Position numbers and translations under genes: made by a program. From Martelella mediterranea DSM 17316 (GTDB taxonomy: Bacteria; Pseudomonadota; Alphaproteobacteria; Rhizobiales; Rhizobiaceae): a DNA stretch of 64,000 bases. Each line of letters starts with the position of its first letter. The stretch's first letter is position 1. The stretch lies in assembly GCF_002043005.1 (NCBI RefSeq), contig NZ_CP020330.1, positions 3,800,001 through 3,864,000 of the forward strand, read 5' to 3'. Below the pieces are notes generated by a model. The model was not told the origin of the DNA. It did no database searches and saw only the letters and a list, made by a program, of their open reading frames with translations. Shown in pieces: positions 54,248-63,448 of this stretch.

Positions 54248-54784
54248 ATGAGATTCCTGCTGAAATCCGCATTCATGATTTTTGTGCTGCTCCTGCTGGT
54301 GCCGTTCTTCGCGCCGCTTATGCTGGGGGGCGCTGCAACGCGCGAGCAGCAGGCGCTGCCAAGCGGCCAGGACATCGGCGGCGCGGTATCGGCCGCGCGC
54401 GGCACCTTCGAATATATGAGCGGCATCTGCGACGAACGCCCCGATGTCTGCAATGACGGCTCGGGCATTATCAGCTTTCTCGGCCGCCGCGCGCGCCAGG
54501 GCGCGGAGATCGTCTACATCTATCTCGGCCAGCATTTCGGCGAGAAGACGCCGAAACCCACCCAGGAAACCGCTGCCGCGCCCAAGGTCGCCCGGCCCGC
54601 CGCGCCGGAACCCGTCGCCGAGCCAAAGCCTGTCGTCGAAACGCCGCCCGCGGTGGTTGCCGGCAACACGCCCGACCTCATCCAGACCGGCGCAATCATC
54701 GGCCAGCCGGCAAAGGTCGAGGCGCCCGTCCGCATTCCCGGCTTGCCTGAGAACGTTCCCGTGCCGACCCCGCGTCCGCGCTGA
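54248..54784 (+). CDS. DUF5330 family protein
   Basis: A 178-aa protein with an N-terminal membrane anchor or signal (MRFLLKSAFMIFVLLLLVPFFAPLML), a small conserved domain with two Cys (YMSGICDERPDVCNDGSGIISFLGRRARQG), and a long Pro/Ala/Glu/Val-rich C-terminus (~100-178). The pattern is that of the rhizobial DUF5330 proteins. Function is unknown. The ATG at 54248 starts directly at the anchor; an upstream TTG at 54218 is less likely. Confidence 0.75.
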   Translation: MRFLLKSAFMIFVLLLLVPFFAPLMLGGAATREQQALPSGQDIGGAVSAARGTFEYMSGICDERPDVCNDGSGIISFLGRRARQGAEIVYIYLGQHFGEKTPKPTQETAAAPKVARPAAPEPVAEPKPVVETPPAVVAGNTPDLIQTGAIIGQPAKVEAPVRIPGLPENVPVPTPRPR

Positions 54785-54879
54785 AACGGCGGCTAATTTC
54801 GGCTTACTTGCGCCCCCGCGCATTTCAATTCGCGCCACATCGAACTATATCGGGGCGAGAGCAATCGAAAGGCCGGATG

Positions 54880-55302
54880 ATGAGCGACAAACTCAAGCAG
54901 ATTATCGACGACTTTTCCTTTCTCGATGATTGGGAAGACCGCTACCGCTACGTCATCGAACTCGGCAAGGCCCTGCCGGACCTGCCCGAGGACGAGAAGA
55001 TCGAGGACAATCGCGTGCATGGCTGCGCGAGCCAGGTCTGGCTGGTGTCGAAGACGGGCGAAGGCGAGGATCCCGTTATGGAGTTCCGGGGCTCGTCCGA
55101 TGCCTTCATCGTGCGCGGGCTGGTGTCGATCGTGCTGACCGTATATTCGGGCCACACCGCATCCGAGATCGCGAAGACAGACGCCATCGAAACCTTCCGC
55201 AAGATCGGCCTGGTCGATCACCTCTCGGCCCAGCGCGCCAACGGGCTCAACGCCATGGTCACCAAGATCCGCGAAACGGCGGCGCGCAAACTCGCCGCCT
55301 GA
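54880..55302 (+). CDS. sufE: Cysteine desulfuration protein SufE
   Basis: Accepts sulfur from the cysteine desulfurase SufS for iron-sulfur cluster building. It is 140 aa, with the active Cys49 in VHGCASQVWL and the family blocks DDFSFLDDWEDRYRYVIELGKALPDLPEDEK and GLVDHLSAQRANGLNAMV. Two ATGs adjoin (54877, 54880); AAAGG sits upstream at a distance that fits either. The remainder of a suf operon is not in this window, as is usual for the unlinked rhizobial sufE. Confidence 0.94.
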   Translation: MSDKLKQIIDDFSFLDDWEDRYRYVIELGKALPDLPEDEKIEDNRVHGCASQVWLVSKTGEGEDPVMEFRGSSDAFIVRGLVSIVLTVYSGHTASEIAKTDAIETFRKIGLVDHLSAQRANGLNAMVTKIRETAARKLAA

Positions 55303-55308
55303 ACGGAT

Positions 55309-55800
55309 TTATTCCTCCGCGAAAAATGCCAAGATTTCGGGCCGGTAGCCCTCCGCGCCCCAACCGCGAATACCGGTCTTGGCCGGCGGCGGCGCGTAGT
55401 GGCGGGCAAGCGCCAGCAATGCCGTGCGCACCATCAGCTTGGCGGAGCGGACCGGCCATTGCCGCTCGCGCTCGATCTGTTCAAGCCCTTTCATGAAACA
55501 GCAGAAATCGAGCGCGATATCTGCAAGCTCCGGGCCGACCGCCTTCAGCGCCCGCGCCACGCGGCGGCGCGCATCGATCGCCGTATCCGACATGGCCGAT
55601 GGGGCGGCAAAACGGCCGCGCGTCTCGAGGCGCGGCTCCAGCGAGGCCGATATCCGCGGCTGCATAAGGGCGCGGTTGAAATCCTCCGCCAGCCGTTCCC
55701 CGGCAGCAAACGCCTCCTCCGTCAGAAAAGGAGAGCCGTCGCGCGCCTTCAGCCGCGCCAGCATGTCCAGCGGCGTCTTCTCGCCCATTTCAGCCGTCAT
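55309..55800 (-). CDS. DUF6456 protein, candidate GafZ (GTA antiterminator)
   Basis: A 163-aa helical protein: EMGEKTPLDMLARLKARDG, LTEEAFAAGERLAEDFNRALMQPRISASLEPRLETRGR, ALKAVGPELADIALDFCCFMKGLEQIERERQWPVRSAKLMVRTALLALARHYAP. These are the DUF6456 blocks, as in the C-terminal half of RcGTA activator GafA and, to my recollection, in Caulobacter GafZ, which allows RNA polymerase to read through terminators in the GTA cluster. GAGG lies before the ATG at 55800, which overlaps the upstream HTH gene by 11 bases. The identification rests on domain pairing and gene order. Confidence 0.6.
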   Translation of the reverse strand: MTAEMGEKTPLDMLARLKARDGSPFLTEEAFAAGERLAEDFNRALMQPRISASLEPRLETRGRFAAPSAMSDTAIDARRRVARALKAVGPELADIALDFCCFMKGLEQIERERQWPVRSAKLMVRTALLALARHYAPPPAKTGIRGWGAEGYRPEILAFFAEE

Positions 55801-56212
55801 GGCGCACCTCGGCGGCAATGATAACGTTATAGGCCAGACGCTCGACGGCGGCGATGAACTCGTCGAAAGCCCGGTCGTCGCGCCGGTCCTCGATCACGCG
55901 GCAGGAATAGGCCACCGTCGTGCGGTCGCGCCCGAACGCGAGTCCGATCTCGCTCAGCGACAGCTGCAGCGATACGTGGCAGACATACATGGCGATCTGG
56001 CGATAATGCGAAACGGAGCGCCGCCGCTCGGCGCGGATCGAAATCCGCTCGCCGGCGATAAGCGCCATCTCCTTGGTGATCAGCAGAACAATGCGGCAAG
56101 CCTTGCGGATATCCGACATCTGGCTTGCCCTCTCCATGCACCAGGCTGGCTGATGGTTCAGGCGTTGATGGAAGGTCGTCGCGACCGGCGATGCTACGCG
56201 TTGCTCGTTCAT
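55790..56212 (-). CDS. DnaA-domain-IV-like HTH protein, candidate GafY (GTA activator)
   Basis: A 140-aa protein. The last ~80 residues resemble the DnaA DNA-binding domain (SVSHYRQIAMYVCHVSLQLSLSEIGLAFGRDRTTVAYSCRVIEDRR), including the paired helices that recognise a DnaA box; no ATPase domain is present. The N-terminus up to ~30 is poorly conserved. In RcGTA the single protein GafA joins a DnaA-like HTH to a DUF6456-type domain; in other orders they are separate. Here it directly precedes the DUF6456 gene, with an 11-base overlap. GGGAG lies six bases before the ATG. Its promoter contains the palindrome found at the GTA promoter. Confidence 0.65.
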   Translation of the reverse strand: MNEQRVASPVATTFHQRLNHQPAWCMERASQMSDIRKACRIVLLITKEMALIAGERISIRAERRRSVSHYRQIAMYVCHVSLQLSLSEIGLAFGRDRTTVAYSCRVIEDRRDDRAFDEFIAAVERLAYNVIIAAEVRHDG

Positions 56213-56322
56213 GTCAGCTCCCTGAGAAATAGGATTTTATTCTTACATCGGCGCCGGAAGCGGGGACATTAAGAGGGGTACTCTCGAAACCGCCTGTTGT
56301 TTTTGTTTACTTATTTTCCTCC

Positions 56323-56352
56323 ATCATAGGATTATTTTCCTACCACCTTCAA
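56323..56352 (-). promoter_or_regulatory. Predicted promoter of the GafYZ-like operon
   Basis: Minus strand -35 TTGAAG (56347-56352), 18-base spacer, -10 TATGAT (56323-56328). The palindrome TAGGA-N6-TCCTA fills most of the spacer and touches the -10, so a bound protein should block polymerase. The leader to the start codon is about 100 bases. Confidence 0.65.
56327..56342. promoter_or_regulatory. Palindromic operator inside the GafYZ-like promoter
   Basis: TAGGAAAATAATCCTA, a symmetric TAGGA-N6-TCCTA. The same sequence with one end base changed lies upstream of the -35 of the GTA promoter (44713-44728). A further GGAAAATAAG-type half lies 13 bases downstream (GGAGGAAAATAAG). The partner protein is unknown; GafY itself is a candidate. 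Confidence 0.6.
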
Positions 56353-56442
56353 CCGTTTACCTATGAGGGCATTACCAGAACGTAAACACAACTATAGGGG
56401 GCTTTGGCGGAGCAGGCGTCGCGGTTGCTAGCGCTCGCACAT

Positions 56443-56477
56443 AAAAAAATGCCAGCAGTCTCTCGACCGCCGGCATT
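56443..56477 (-). terminator. Intrinsic terminator after mucR
   Basis: A 13-bp stem with G-U pairs, AATGCCGGCGGTC / GACTGCTGGCATT, with a short GAGA loop, followed by seven T on the minus strand (56443-56449). It lies 31 bases beyond the mucR stop. Confidence 0.85.
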
Positions 56478-56507
56478 CAGATTCGGAGCGAAATCGTTTT
56501 GTCGCGG

Positions 56508-56930
56508 TTAGCGCCCGCGGCGCTGTCCGAGACCCATTTCCTTGGCAAGCCGGGAACGCGCCTCGGCATAGGACGGGGCCACCATCGGATAATCGGCGGG
56601 CAGGTCCCACTTTTCACGATAGGCATTCGGGGTCAGGTCATGATGGGTCATCAGATGACGCTTCAGCGACTTGAAGCTGCCGCCGCATTCCAGACAAACG
56701 AGATGGTCGCCGCTGATCGACTTGCGAACCGATACCGCCGGCTTCTGCTTTTCCTGCGCCTGGGCGGCGGCCTGCGGCTTCGCGGTGTTGCTCAGCGCGG
56801 CGTGCACCTCGTGAATCAGCCCCGGCAGATCGCCGGTCTGGATCACATGGTTGCTCACATAAGCGGCCACGATATCGGCGGTCAACTCCACGAGGGCCTG
56901 GTTATCTCGCTCAACCGTTGCATCCGTCAT
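56508..56930 (-). CDS. mucR: MucR/Ros family zinc-finger transcriptional regulator
   Basis: A 140-aa H-NS-like gene silencer/regulator of exopolysaccharide, motility and virulence genes in rhizobia and Brucella. The N-terminal oligomerisation region is ~10-50 ([16 protein letters not shown]...). The prokaryotic zinc finger has Cys79, Cys82, His92 and His96/97 ([19 protein letters not shown]), then [38 protein letters not shown], all typical. GGAG precedes the ATG. Usually autoregulated via AT-rich sites in the upstream region. Confidence 0.93.
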   Translation of the reverse strand: MTDATVERDNQALVELTADIVAAYVSNHVIQTGDLPGLIHEVHAALSNTAKPQAAAQAQEKQKPAVSVRKSISGDHLVCLECGGSFKSLKRHLMTHHDLTPNAYREKWDLPADYPMVAPSYAEARSRLAKEMGLGQRRGR

Positions 56931-57283
56931 TATTCACTCCTGTTCTTTTCTTTGCCCGTCCGCGCCCGCAGTTACTCTCCGCAAGGACGCCGTCAGAAAA
57001 TCTCTTCAAGCAGCGCCGTTGGTCGTCGTCGTTTCTGCGTAGAAATCAGAGCTGAGCCACACGGCAAACCGGCAGCACAGCCTCACGGATAGGGCCTGAT
57101 TATTCTCATTAACGAGCGAAATATTCGCGCGCTCTTGGACGGAATACCACTTCAATGATAAATGTAAAGTTTAAATCGCCGTTTTAACGTCTTTATTGAA
57201 GGCAGTGGAGCGCGACCACGAGATTTCGGAGCTGTCCGCGACATAATACTTAAAAACATTCCAAAATCGCGAAAATCGACCCG
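56931..57283. other. mucR upstream region, no gene seen
   Basis: The 353-base gap upstream of mucR, on the other side of which the Mrp operon ends. It has no convincing frame. An AT-rich patch at about 57130-57190 contains TAAA/TTTA runs and a possible TTTACA-type -35, and would fit AT-rich MucR-family binding and the mucR promoter. The Mrp operon terminator was not recognised here. Confidence 0.4.
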
Positions 57284-57625
57284 CTAGTCACTATCTCTAC
57301 TTTGCAATTCATCCCTGACCGTATTCTCGTATAGCGGGTAGCCAACTTCATGAGAGGCTCGCGCCAGTAGGTGAGCCGAGATCGGCGCCGTTATGACGAA
57401 GAATACGATGCCCGCGCAGGCCCGCACGAAAGTCGATATCTCGCCCGCATGGATGCCGATTGCCAGAAAGATCAGCCCTGCGCCGACCGTGCCGGCCTTT
57501 GAGGCTGCATGCATGCGCGAATAGAGATCAGGCAGCCTGATGATGCCGATTGCAGCCGTCAGGGTGAAGGCCGCGCCCGCAAGCATCAGAACGGAAACCA
57601 GCCCTGCCAGAAGATACTGCGTCAT
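57284..57625 (-). CDS. mrpG: Mrp/Pha Na+(K+)/H+ antiporter subunit G
   Basis: A 113-aa subunit with three helices. Hallmarks are the N-terminal LVSVLMLAGAAFTLTAAIGIIRLPDLYSRMHAASKAGTVG and a C-terminal helix. Starts at the ATG at 57625, which has GGGAG and GGGG upstream; the longer frame overlaps mrpF. Last gene of the operon. Confidence 0.93.
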   Translation of the reverse strand: MTQYLLAGLVSVLMLAGAAFTLTAAIGIIRLPDLYSRMHAASKAGTVGAGLIFLAIGIHAGEISTFVRACAGIVFFVITAPISAHLLARASHEVGYPLYENTVRDELQSRDSD

Positions 57626-57629
57626 TCCC

Positions 57630-58022
57630 CTACTCCCTGCCCTTTTCCGCATCGGCCGAAACCACCGGAACGTCTTCGCCCGATGGGCCGGAATCATAGG
57701 CCATTGGATGCGGTTTCACCTCGAAACCCGTCTCGGTATCCGCCCGCATCGCGCTCGATCGAATGAAGCGCGCGAAGGCGACGGTTGCCAGAAAGCCGAC
57801 TAGGCCGAGCGCGATGGCGATGTCGATGTAAAGCGTGAACCCGGTCCGCACCGCGATCACGATGATGAACCCCACGCCCACTGCCACGATCATATCGAGC
57901 GCCAGAACCCGGTCCGGCAGCGTCGGCCCCTTCACCACCCGAAAGGCCGTCAGGAGCAGCGCAATCGAAAGCAGAACGAGGGACATATCTGCGGCATGCT
58001 GTACGATCTCCTCAGGCGTCAT
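57630..58022 (-). CDS. mrpF: Mrp/Pha antiporter subunit F
   Basis: A 130-aa membrane subunit, three helices, with the family core [30 protein letters not shown] and a hydrophilic C-terminal tail of about 40 residues that is longer than usual. Its ATG overlaps the mrpE stop in a TGATG junction. Confidence 0.93.
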   Translation of the reverse strand: MTPEEIVQHAADMSLVLLSIALLLTAFRVVKGPTLPDRVLALDMIVAVGVGFIIVIAVRTGFTLYIDIAIALGLVGFLATVAFARFIRSSAMRADTETGFEVKPHPMAYDSGPSGEDVPVVSADAEKGRE

Positions 58023-58495
58023 CAGGCAAAAGCCTCCCTGATCTTGGTTTCGAAGCCCTCGGCGATACTCTTCCTGATCGCGTCGGGATCGGCGCAGTCA
58101 ATCGCGTGGATATAGAGATATTTATTGTCATCCGAAACATCGACGGACAGCGTTCCGGGCGTCAGCGTGATCATGTTGGCAAGCAGAACGATTTCGAAAT
58201 CCTTTTCCAGCGTCAGTTCATAGCGGAATATGCCGGGCTTGACGTTCATGCGCGGCGAGCAGACGAGTTTCGCCACCGACCAGGCAGAGGCCATGAGCTC
58301 GTAGAGAAACAGTATCAGCAGCATGAACAGCCGCTTTGCCCGCGAGAAATAGCCTGTTCCGCCGATCTGATGGCGCACCAGCCCAACCGCGATCGCACCG
58401 ATGATGATGCCGAAGAACAGATTATGCAGCGAGGCGCTGCCGGTTACGGCAACCCAGAAGATCGCCAGAACGAGATTGGAAAGCAGTATCTTCAT
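58022..58495 (-). CDS. mrpE: Mrp/Pha antiporter subunit E
   Basis: A 157-aa subunit. An N-terminal hydrophobic hairpin ([34 protein letters not shown]) is followed by a second helix pair and a cytoplasmic domain with [28 protein letters not shown], the family signature. The ATG at 58495 overlaps the mrpD stop by four bases; the longer frame is not used. Confidence 0.93.
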   Translation of the reverse strand: MKILLSNLVLAIFWVAVTGSASLHNLFFGIIIGAIAVGLVRHQIGGTGYFSRAKRLFMLLILFLYELMASAWSVAKLVCSPRMNVKPGIFRYELTLEKDFEIVLLANMITLTPGTLSVDVSDDNKYLYIHAIDCADPDAIRKSIAEGFETKIREAFA

Positions 58496-60045
58496 TGCAC
58501 GCTTCCTCCCGGGAATACCGACAGGAAATACCCTTCCGGCGAAAAAATGCCGCCAATCGCCTTCGCCGTCAGGTTCAAAACCGGCTCCGGATAGAGCCCG
58601 AAGACGACAATGATGGCGGAAAGTCCGATGATCGGCAGCCACTCGGAAAGCGGTATCCTGAGCGTCTCGGAAACCTCACCCTCTGCGGGCCGCCAATAGG
58701 CCAGCAGAAATATCCTGCCAAGCGCGATCGTCGAACAGAACCCGGCAAACAGGATGCCGGCGGCAAGCCACCACGATCCGGTTTCGACGCCGGCGCGCAC
58801 CAGTATCGCCTTCGGCCAGAAGCCTGAAAACGGCGGCAGGCCGGCGGCAGCGAAGAACGCGCCAAGGCTGAGGCCGGCGAAGACCGGATAGCGCTTGTAG
58901 ATGCCGCCGATCTGGTTGAGCGAGAAGCCGCCGGCGAGCCGGCCGGCAAGGCCGGTGATCAGATAGAGCAGCGTCATCAGGATCATCGAATGCAGCGCGT
59001 AGAACAGCGCGCCCTGCAGCCCGTCCATGCCGCCGATCGCAACGCCCGCAAGGCAGTTGCCGATGCCCACGATCACGATATAGCCGACCGCGCGGCGGAT
59101 GTCATGCTGGGCGATTGCGCCGAGACCAGCCAGCACCATGGTGAGGAAGGCGGCAAGACCGACCACGGAGGAAAGTGCTGCAAGATCGGCCGGCAGGATC
59201 ATCACCATGACCCTGAGCAGGGCATAAACGCCGACCTTGGTCAAAAGCCCGCCGAACAGCGCCGAGACCACGGTGCGCGGCGTGTGATAGGAGGCCGGCA
59301 GCCAGAAATTGACCGGAAAGGCCGCCGCCTTCATCCCAAAGGCCAGCACGAACAGCGCCCCGATCGTCGCGGTCGGCAGCGTCGGCGTTTCACGCGCCCG
59401 GATCGCGATATCGGCCATGTTGAGCGTGCCGAACACGGCGTAGATATAGGCAACAGCGATCAGGAACAGCGTGGTGCCGATCAGGTTCAGCACCGCATAT
59501 TTCATTGCGCCGTCAAGCTGTTCATGGGTCGAGCCCAGGATAAGCAGGCCGAAGGACGAGATCAGCAGCACTTCGAACCAGACATAGAGGTTGAAGATAT
59601 CGCCGGTCAGGAATGCGCCCGAAACGCCGGCTATCAGCAGCAGCAGAAACGGATAGAAACCGTAGCGCCGCCCGCTGTTGTCGATATCGCCAAGCGCAAA
59701 CACCGCGCCTGCGAGCCCGGCAATGGCGGCGGCCAGCGCAAACAGCGCGCTCAAGATATCGGCGGTGAAGGCAATGCCGAAGGGCGGCAGCCAGCGGCCC
59801 GCCACCATGGTGAGCGGCCCGTTCTTCCACACGGTATAGAGCAGCAGGCTGTCGATGACGACCAGAAAGGCAAGCGCGGCGATGGCGATCACGGGATGCA
59901 GCACGGTATGCTTGCGGATCATCATCAGCAGCGCGCCGACGGCGATACAGGTCGCGACCGGCAGGATGACGAGCCAGTCCGTCAGCGACGTCGGCGCCAT
60001 TGTCAGCGCGGCGGAGGGATCGATTTGGTAAGCGGAAGCTGCCAT
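58492..60045 (-). CDS. mrpD: Mrp/Pha antiporter subunit D
   Basis: A 517-aa membrane subunit with ~14 helices, homologous to NuoL/M/N. It has the conserved Glu/Lys signatures of the family: ...YVWFEVLLISSFGLLILG with the helix-5 Glu, and AFPVNFWLPASYHTPRTVVSALFGGLLTKVGVYALLR with the Lys. The N-terminus may start at Met16 (60000), but neither start has a clear ribosome binding site. It follows mrpC by 23 bases. Confidence 0.94.
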   Translation of the reverse strand: MAASAYQIDPSAALTMAPTSLTDWLVILPVATCIAVGALLMMIRKHTVLHPVIAIAALAFLVVIDSLLLYTVWKNGPLTMVAGRWLPPFGIAFTADILSALFALAAAIAGLAGAVFALGDIDNSGRRYGFYPFLLLLIAGVSGAFLTGDIFNLYVWFEVLLISSFGLLILGSTHEQLDGAMKYAVLNLIGTTLFLIAVAYIYAVFGTLNMADIAIRARETPTLPTATIGALFVLAFGMKAAAFPVNFWLPASYHTPRTVVSALFGGLLTKVGVYALLRVMVMILPADLAALSSVVGLAAFLTMVLAGLGAIAQHDIRRAVGYIVIVGIGNCLAGVAIGGMDGLQGALFYALHSMILMTLLYLITGLAGRLAGGFSLNQIGGIYKRYPVFAGLSLGAFFAAAGLPPFSGFWPKAILVRAGVETGSWWLAAGILFAGFCSTIALGRIFLLAYWRPAEGEVSETLRIPLSEWLPIIGLSAIIVVFGLYPEPVLNLTAKAIGGIFSPEGYFLSVFPGGSVQ

Positions 60046-60068
60046 GGGTTAGGTCTTGATATCCCCGT

Positions 60069-60446
60069 TCAGTAGCCGAGCGGCGGCATGGGCTGGTCCT
60101 TGGGCTCGGCCGCCCGCATATCTTCGGTATCATCGGTATTGAGATCCTGATAGGCGCGGTAGGTCAAAACCAGAAGGAAGGCAAAGAAGGAAAACGAGAT
60201 CACGATCGCCGTCAGGATCAGCGCCTGCGGCAGGGGATTAGCGGTTCCCGAGGGCAGCGTGTCCATGCTTTTCGGAATGATCGGCGGCACGAAGCCGGTG
60301 ATCCGCCCGGCGGTAAAGATCAGCAGATTGACCGCATTGCCGAGGATGGCGATGCCCAGCATGATGCGCACGCTGTGGCGTGACAGCATCAGGTAGATCG
60401 CGGCGGCAAAGAAGATGCCGACAAGGCACGAGAGCACGAACTCCAT
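60069..60446 (-). CDS. mrpC: Mrp/Pha antiporter subunit C
   Basis: A 125-aa NuoK-like subunit with three helices and the family region YLMLSRHSVRIMLGIAILGNAVNLLIFTAGR followed by PLPQALILTAIVISFSFFAFLLVLTYR. Its ATG overlaps the mrpB TGA (TGATG). Confidence 0.94.
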   Translation of the reverse strand: MEFVLSCLVGIFFAAAIYLMLSRHSVRIMLGIAILGNAVNLLIFTAGRITGFVPPIIPKSMDTLPSGTANPLPQALILTAIVISFSFFAFLLVLTYRAYQDLNTDDTEDMRAAEPKDQPMPPLGY

Positions 60447-60865
60447 CAGACATGGTCCCTTTCTTCAAGGGCCAGGAAGATCGACGATATCGCTCCAAAC
60501 ACCACGAGATAGACGCCGATATCGAAGGTCGTGACCGTCGAGATCGGCACTTCCACGCCGTAGATCACCGGATAGATCCAGTGCGCCGTCATGAACGGCG
60601 TGTGCGCGAAGATCGAGATCAAGCCCGAGAGCGCCGCGAGCAGAAGCCCCGCTCCGGCATAGGCCAGCGGATGGAAGTGGATCGCCCGGCGCACCGCCGA
60701 GACCCCCATGGCAATACCGAAAATGGCGATTGCCGAGGCCGCGATCAGACCGCCGATAAAGCCGCCGCCGGGCGCATTGTGGCCGCGCAGCAGAACGTAG
60801 ATCGAAAACAGCATCATCAACGCCGACAGGAATGGCGCCGCCGTTCTGAAGATCAGCGTGTTCAT
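60446..60865 (-). CDS. mrpB: Mrp/Pha antiporter subunit B
   Basis: A 139-aa four-helix subunit ([45 protein letters not shown]). The [12 protein letters not shown] loop is the family signature. Its ATG overlaps the mrpA stop by four bases. Confidence 0.95.
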   Translation of the reverse strand: MNTLIFRTAAPFLSALMMLFSIYVLLRGHNAPGGGFIGGLIAASAIAIFGIAMGVSAVRRAIHFHPLAYAGAGLLLAALSGLISIFAHTPFMTAHWIYPVIYGVEVPISTVTTFDIGVYLVVFGAISSIFLALEERDHV

Positions 60866-63225
60866 CGGACCTCGCTTTCTGTCGGTTCCTTGGGGGTGGT
60901 GCCGGTCCTGGTGTTGCGCAGCCGGATCAGGGCCAGAATGGCTAGTCCGGTGATCATCACCACGGCAATCTCGCCGAGCGTATCCGTTCCGCGGAAGTCA
61001 ACGATGATGACGTTGACGACGTTGTGCCCGTGGGCGATCACCTTCGAATAGCTGTTGAAGAATTCCGACAGCCGGTCATTGAACGGAACCTGGGTGACGC
61101 GCATCAAAAGCAGCGAGAAACCGAGCCCGCAGATCACGGCAAGCGCGCCGTCAAACAACCTTTGTCCCATCGCACGATGGTCGGATGGCGTCAGGTTGAG
61201 GCGGGTCATCACCAGCGTCAGAATGACCACCGACAGGGTCTCGACCATGAACTGGGTGAAGGACAGGTCGGGCGCGCCGAGCAGCAGGAACAGGACGGCC
61301 ACCGAAAAGCCCTGGATGCCGAGCGTCACGATCGCCGTCAGCCGGTTATGAGCGCCGATCACCGCGCCAAGCCCGATCACTGCGAGCAGCAGAATGACCC
61401 AGTGCGCGAGGTGGAGATCCTCCGGCAGGCCCTGCCATACCGGCAATTCGCCGAACGAAAACAGCGAGGCCATCAGCACGGCCGCGACAAGCACGAAGGT
61501 CGCGGTGATGTAGAATTCCAGGCGTCCCGGCTGGATCGTCTGCGTCACCCTGAACGACAGCCTCACAAGGCCGCGCATGAAACTGTCGAACCACAGATCC
61601 GGCCCGGGGCCAAGGCGCGTCAGCATGCCGGCAATCGCCGTCCTCAGCGCGTCAAGCCGCCAGTAGATCACCAGCGCGATCGCGACGGTCAGCACCGACA
61701 GCGCCAGCGGCAGACCGATATGGGGGATCAGCGACAGATGAATGCTGATCTCCTCACCCGCCACGGCGCTCGCCATCGGACCCGAGAAATGGGTGTTGAA
61801 ATAATGCGCGAACACGGCCGAAAGCAGGCCGGCAAGGCCGAGCGTGACTGGCCCGAGCCACATCAGCGCCGGCCCCTCATGCGCGTGTTTCGGCGTCTCG
61901 GTCTTCGCGCCGATGAACGGCTTCAGCCCGACGCCGAAGCCGACGGCGAACATCAGAGCGTTGCCGATGATCGCGACGATCAGAAATATGGTCGCAAACG
62001 TTGTTCCGGCATCAAGCGATTCGTAGATCCCTTCCTTGGCGAGAAAGCCCACGAATGGCGGCAGGCCGCCCATCGAGATCGCGCCGGCAAGCCCGGCCGC
62101 AAAGGTGATCGGCATCGCCTTCGCCAGCCCGCCGAGCTTGGTCAGGTCGCGGGTGCCGGTCTCGTGGTCGATCAGCCCGGCGACCATGAACAGCCCGCCC
62201 TTGAACAGCGCGTGGGCGATCAGATAGAGCACCGCGCCCTCGACCGCGTGTTCGATACCCATGCCGGTCATCATCACCATCAGCCCGAGCGAGGCGACGG
62301 TGGTGTAGGCGAGCATCAGTTTCAGGTCGGTCTGGCGCACGGCCAGCACCGTGCCGACCAGCAGCGTCACGCCGCCGAACACCGGCAGCACGGTCATCCA
62401 CGCCGCGGTATCGCCCATGACCGGGTTGAGCCGCATCAGCAGGTAGACGCCCGCCTTCACCATGGTTGCGGAGTGCAGATAGGCCGAAACCGGCGTCGGC
62501 GCCTCCATGGCGTTCGGCAGCCAGAAATGGAACGGAAACTGCGCCGATTTAGTAAACGCGCCCCCCAGAACCAGAATGAACGCCGCGATATAAAGCGGGC
62601 TCTGCCGCAGCACATCGCCGCTCGCGAGAAGCTCGGAAAGTCCGTTCGCGCCGGTAATATACTGGATCGTCAGCACGCCGGCGAGCAAAGCCAATCCACC
62701 GCCGCCGGTCACCACCAGCGCCTGGATCGCGGCGCGGCGCGAGGCGTCCTTTTCATGGTCAAAGCCGATGAGCAGGAACGAGGTGATCGAGGTCAGCTCC
62801 CAGAAGATGAACAGCATCAGCAGCCCATCGGAGATCACCACGCCGAGCATGGCCCCCATGAACATGAACATGAAGGACAGGAACCGCGCCTGCTGCGGGT
62901 GGCCCTTCATATAGCCCCCGGCATAAAGCACGATCAGCGTTCCAATGCCGGTGATCAGCAACGCGAAGGTCAGCGAAAGACCGTCGATCAGGAAGGAGAA
63001 GCTGAGGCCCAGGCTTGGCACCCAGTCATAGCCGCCGGTCAACGCCGCGCCGTCAGCGATGCGCGGCACGAGGCGGGCGAACTGGACCAGCGAAAACAGC
63101 GGCAGCAGCGCCAGAAGCCAGGGCGCGAAGGATTTGAAGATGCGGTAGAGGATCGGAGATAAAACCGCCCCGATGAAGGGCAGAAGAAGGGCCAGAAATA
63201 TAAGTGTCGTCTCACTGGGCGACAT
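60862..63225 (-). CDS. mrpA: Mrp/Pha antiporter subunit A
   Basis: A 787-aa NuoL-like membrane subunit with ~20 helices, central to Na+ or K+/H+ exchange. Conserved segments include [44 protein letters not shown] with the helix-5 Glu, and [39 protein letters not shown] with the Lys. The C-terminal MrpA-specific extension includes [50 protein letters not shown]. Size matches free MrpA; mrpB is a separate gene, unlike the fused PhaAB of some rhizobia. GGAGATGCT precedes the ATG at 63225. First gene of the operon. Confidence 0.95.
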   Translation of the reverse strand: MSPSETTLIFLALLLPFIGAVLSPILYRIFKSFAPWLLALLPLFSLVQFARLVPRIADGAALTGGYDWVPSLGLSFSFLIDGLSLTFALLITGIGTLIVLYAGGYMKGHPQQARFLSFMFMFMGAMLGVVISDGLLMLFIFWELTSITSFLLIGFDHEKDASRRAAIQALVVTGGGGLALLAGVLTIQYITGANGLSELLASGDVLRQSPLYIAAFILVLGGAFTKSAQFPFHFWLPNAMEAPTPVSAYLHSATMVKAGVYLLMRLNPVMGDTAAWMTVLPVFGGVTLLVGTVLAVRQTDLKLMLAYTTVASLGLMVMMTGMGIEHAVEGAVLYLIAHALFKGGLFMVAGLIDHETGTRDLTKLGGLAKAMPITFAAGLAGAISMGGLPPFVGFLAKEGIYESLDAGTTFATIFLIVAIIGNALMFAVGFGVGLKPFIGAKTETPKHAHEGPALMWLGPVTLGLAGLLSAVFAHYFNTHFSGPMASAVAGEEISIHLSLIPHIGLPLALSVLTVAIALVIYWRLDALRTAIAGMLTRLGPGPDLWFDSFMRGLVRLSFRVTQTIQPGRLEFYITATFVLVAAVLMASLFSFGELPVWQGLPEDLHLAHWVILLLAVIGLGAVIGAHNRLTAIVTLGIQGFSVAVLFLLLGAPDLSFTQFMVETLSVVILTLVMTRLNLTPSDHRAMGQRLFDGALAVICGLGFSLLLMRVTQVPFNDRLSEFFNSYSKVIAHGHNVVNVIIVDFRGTDTLGEIAVVMITGLAILALIRLRNTRTGTTPKEPTESEVR

Positions 63226-63448
63226 AGCATCTCCAAAAATTAGTCTGCCGGGCATTCACGCAACTGAACCTGATCAGTTACGTTAAGTTTAGCATGCGCT
63301 CAACCGCGTCCAAGTCTTTTTCGCAAGCGCAAAACCGCAAACGCCCTCCATGGCCGGCTTTCCTGCCAAGGCATTGCTTTTTCTGAACCTACGACACATC
63401 TATCGCTACAGACAGCCATTAAACGTGAAAAACCGTTGGAGCGCGACT

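Noticed and set aside
61024..63162. A 712-codon frame on the plus strand opposite mrpA
   Set aside because: His/Gln/Arg-rich shadow of a membrane protein gene.
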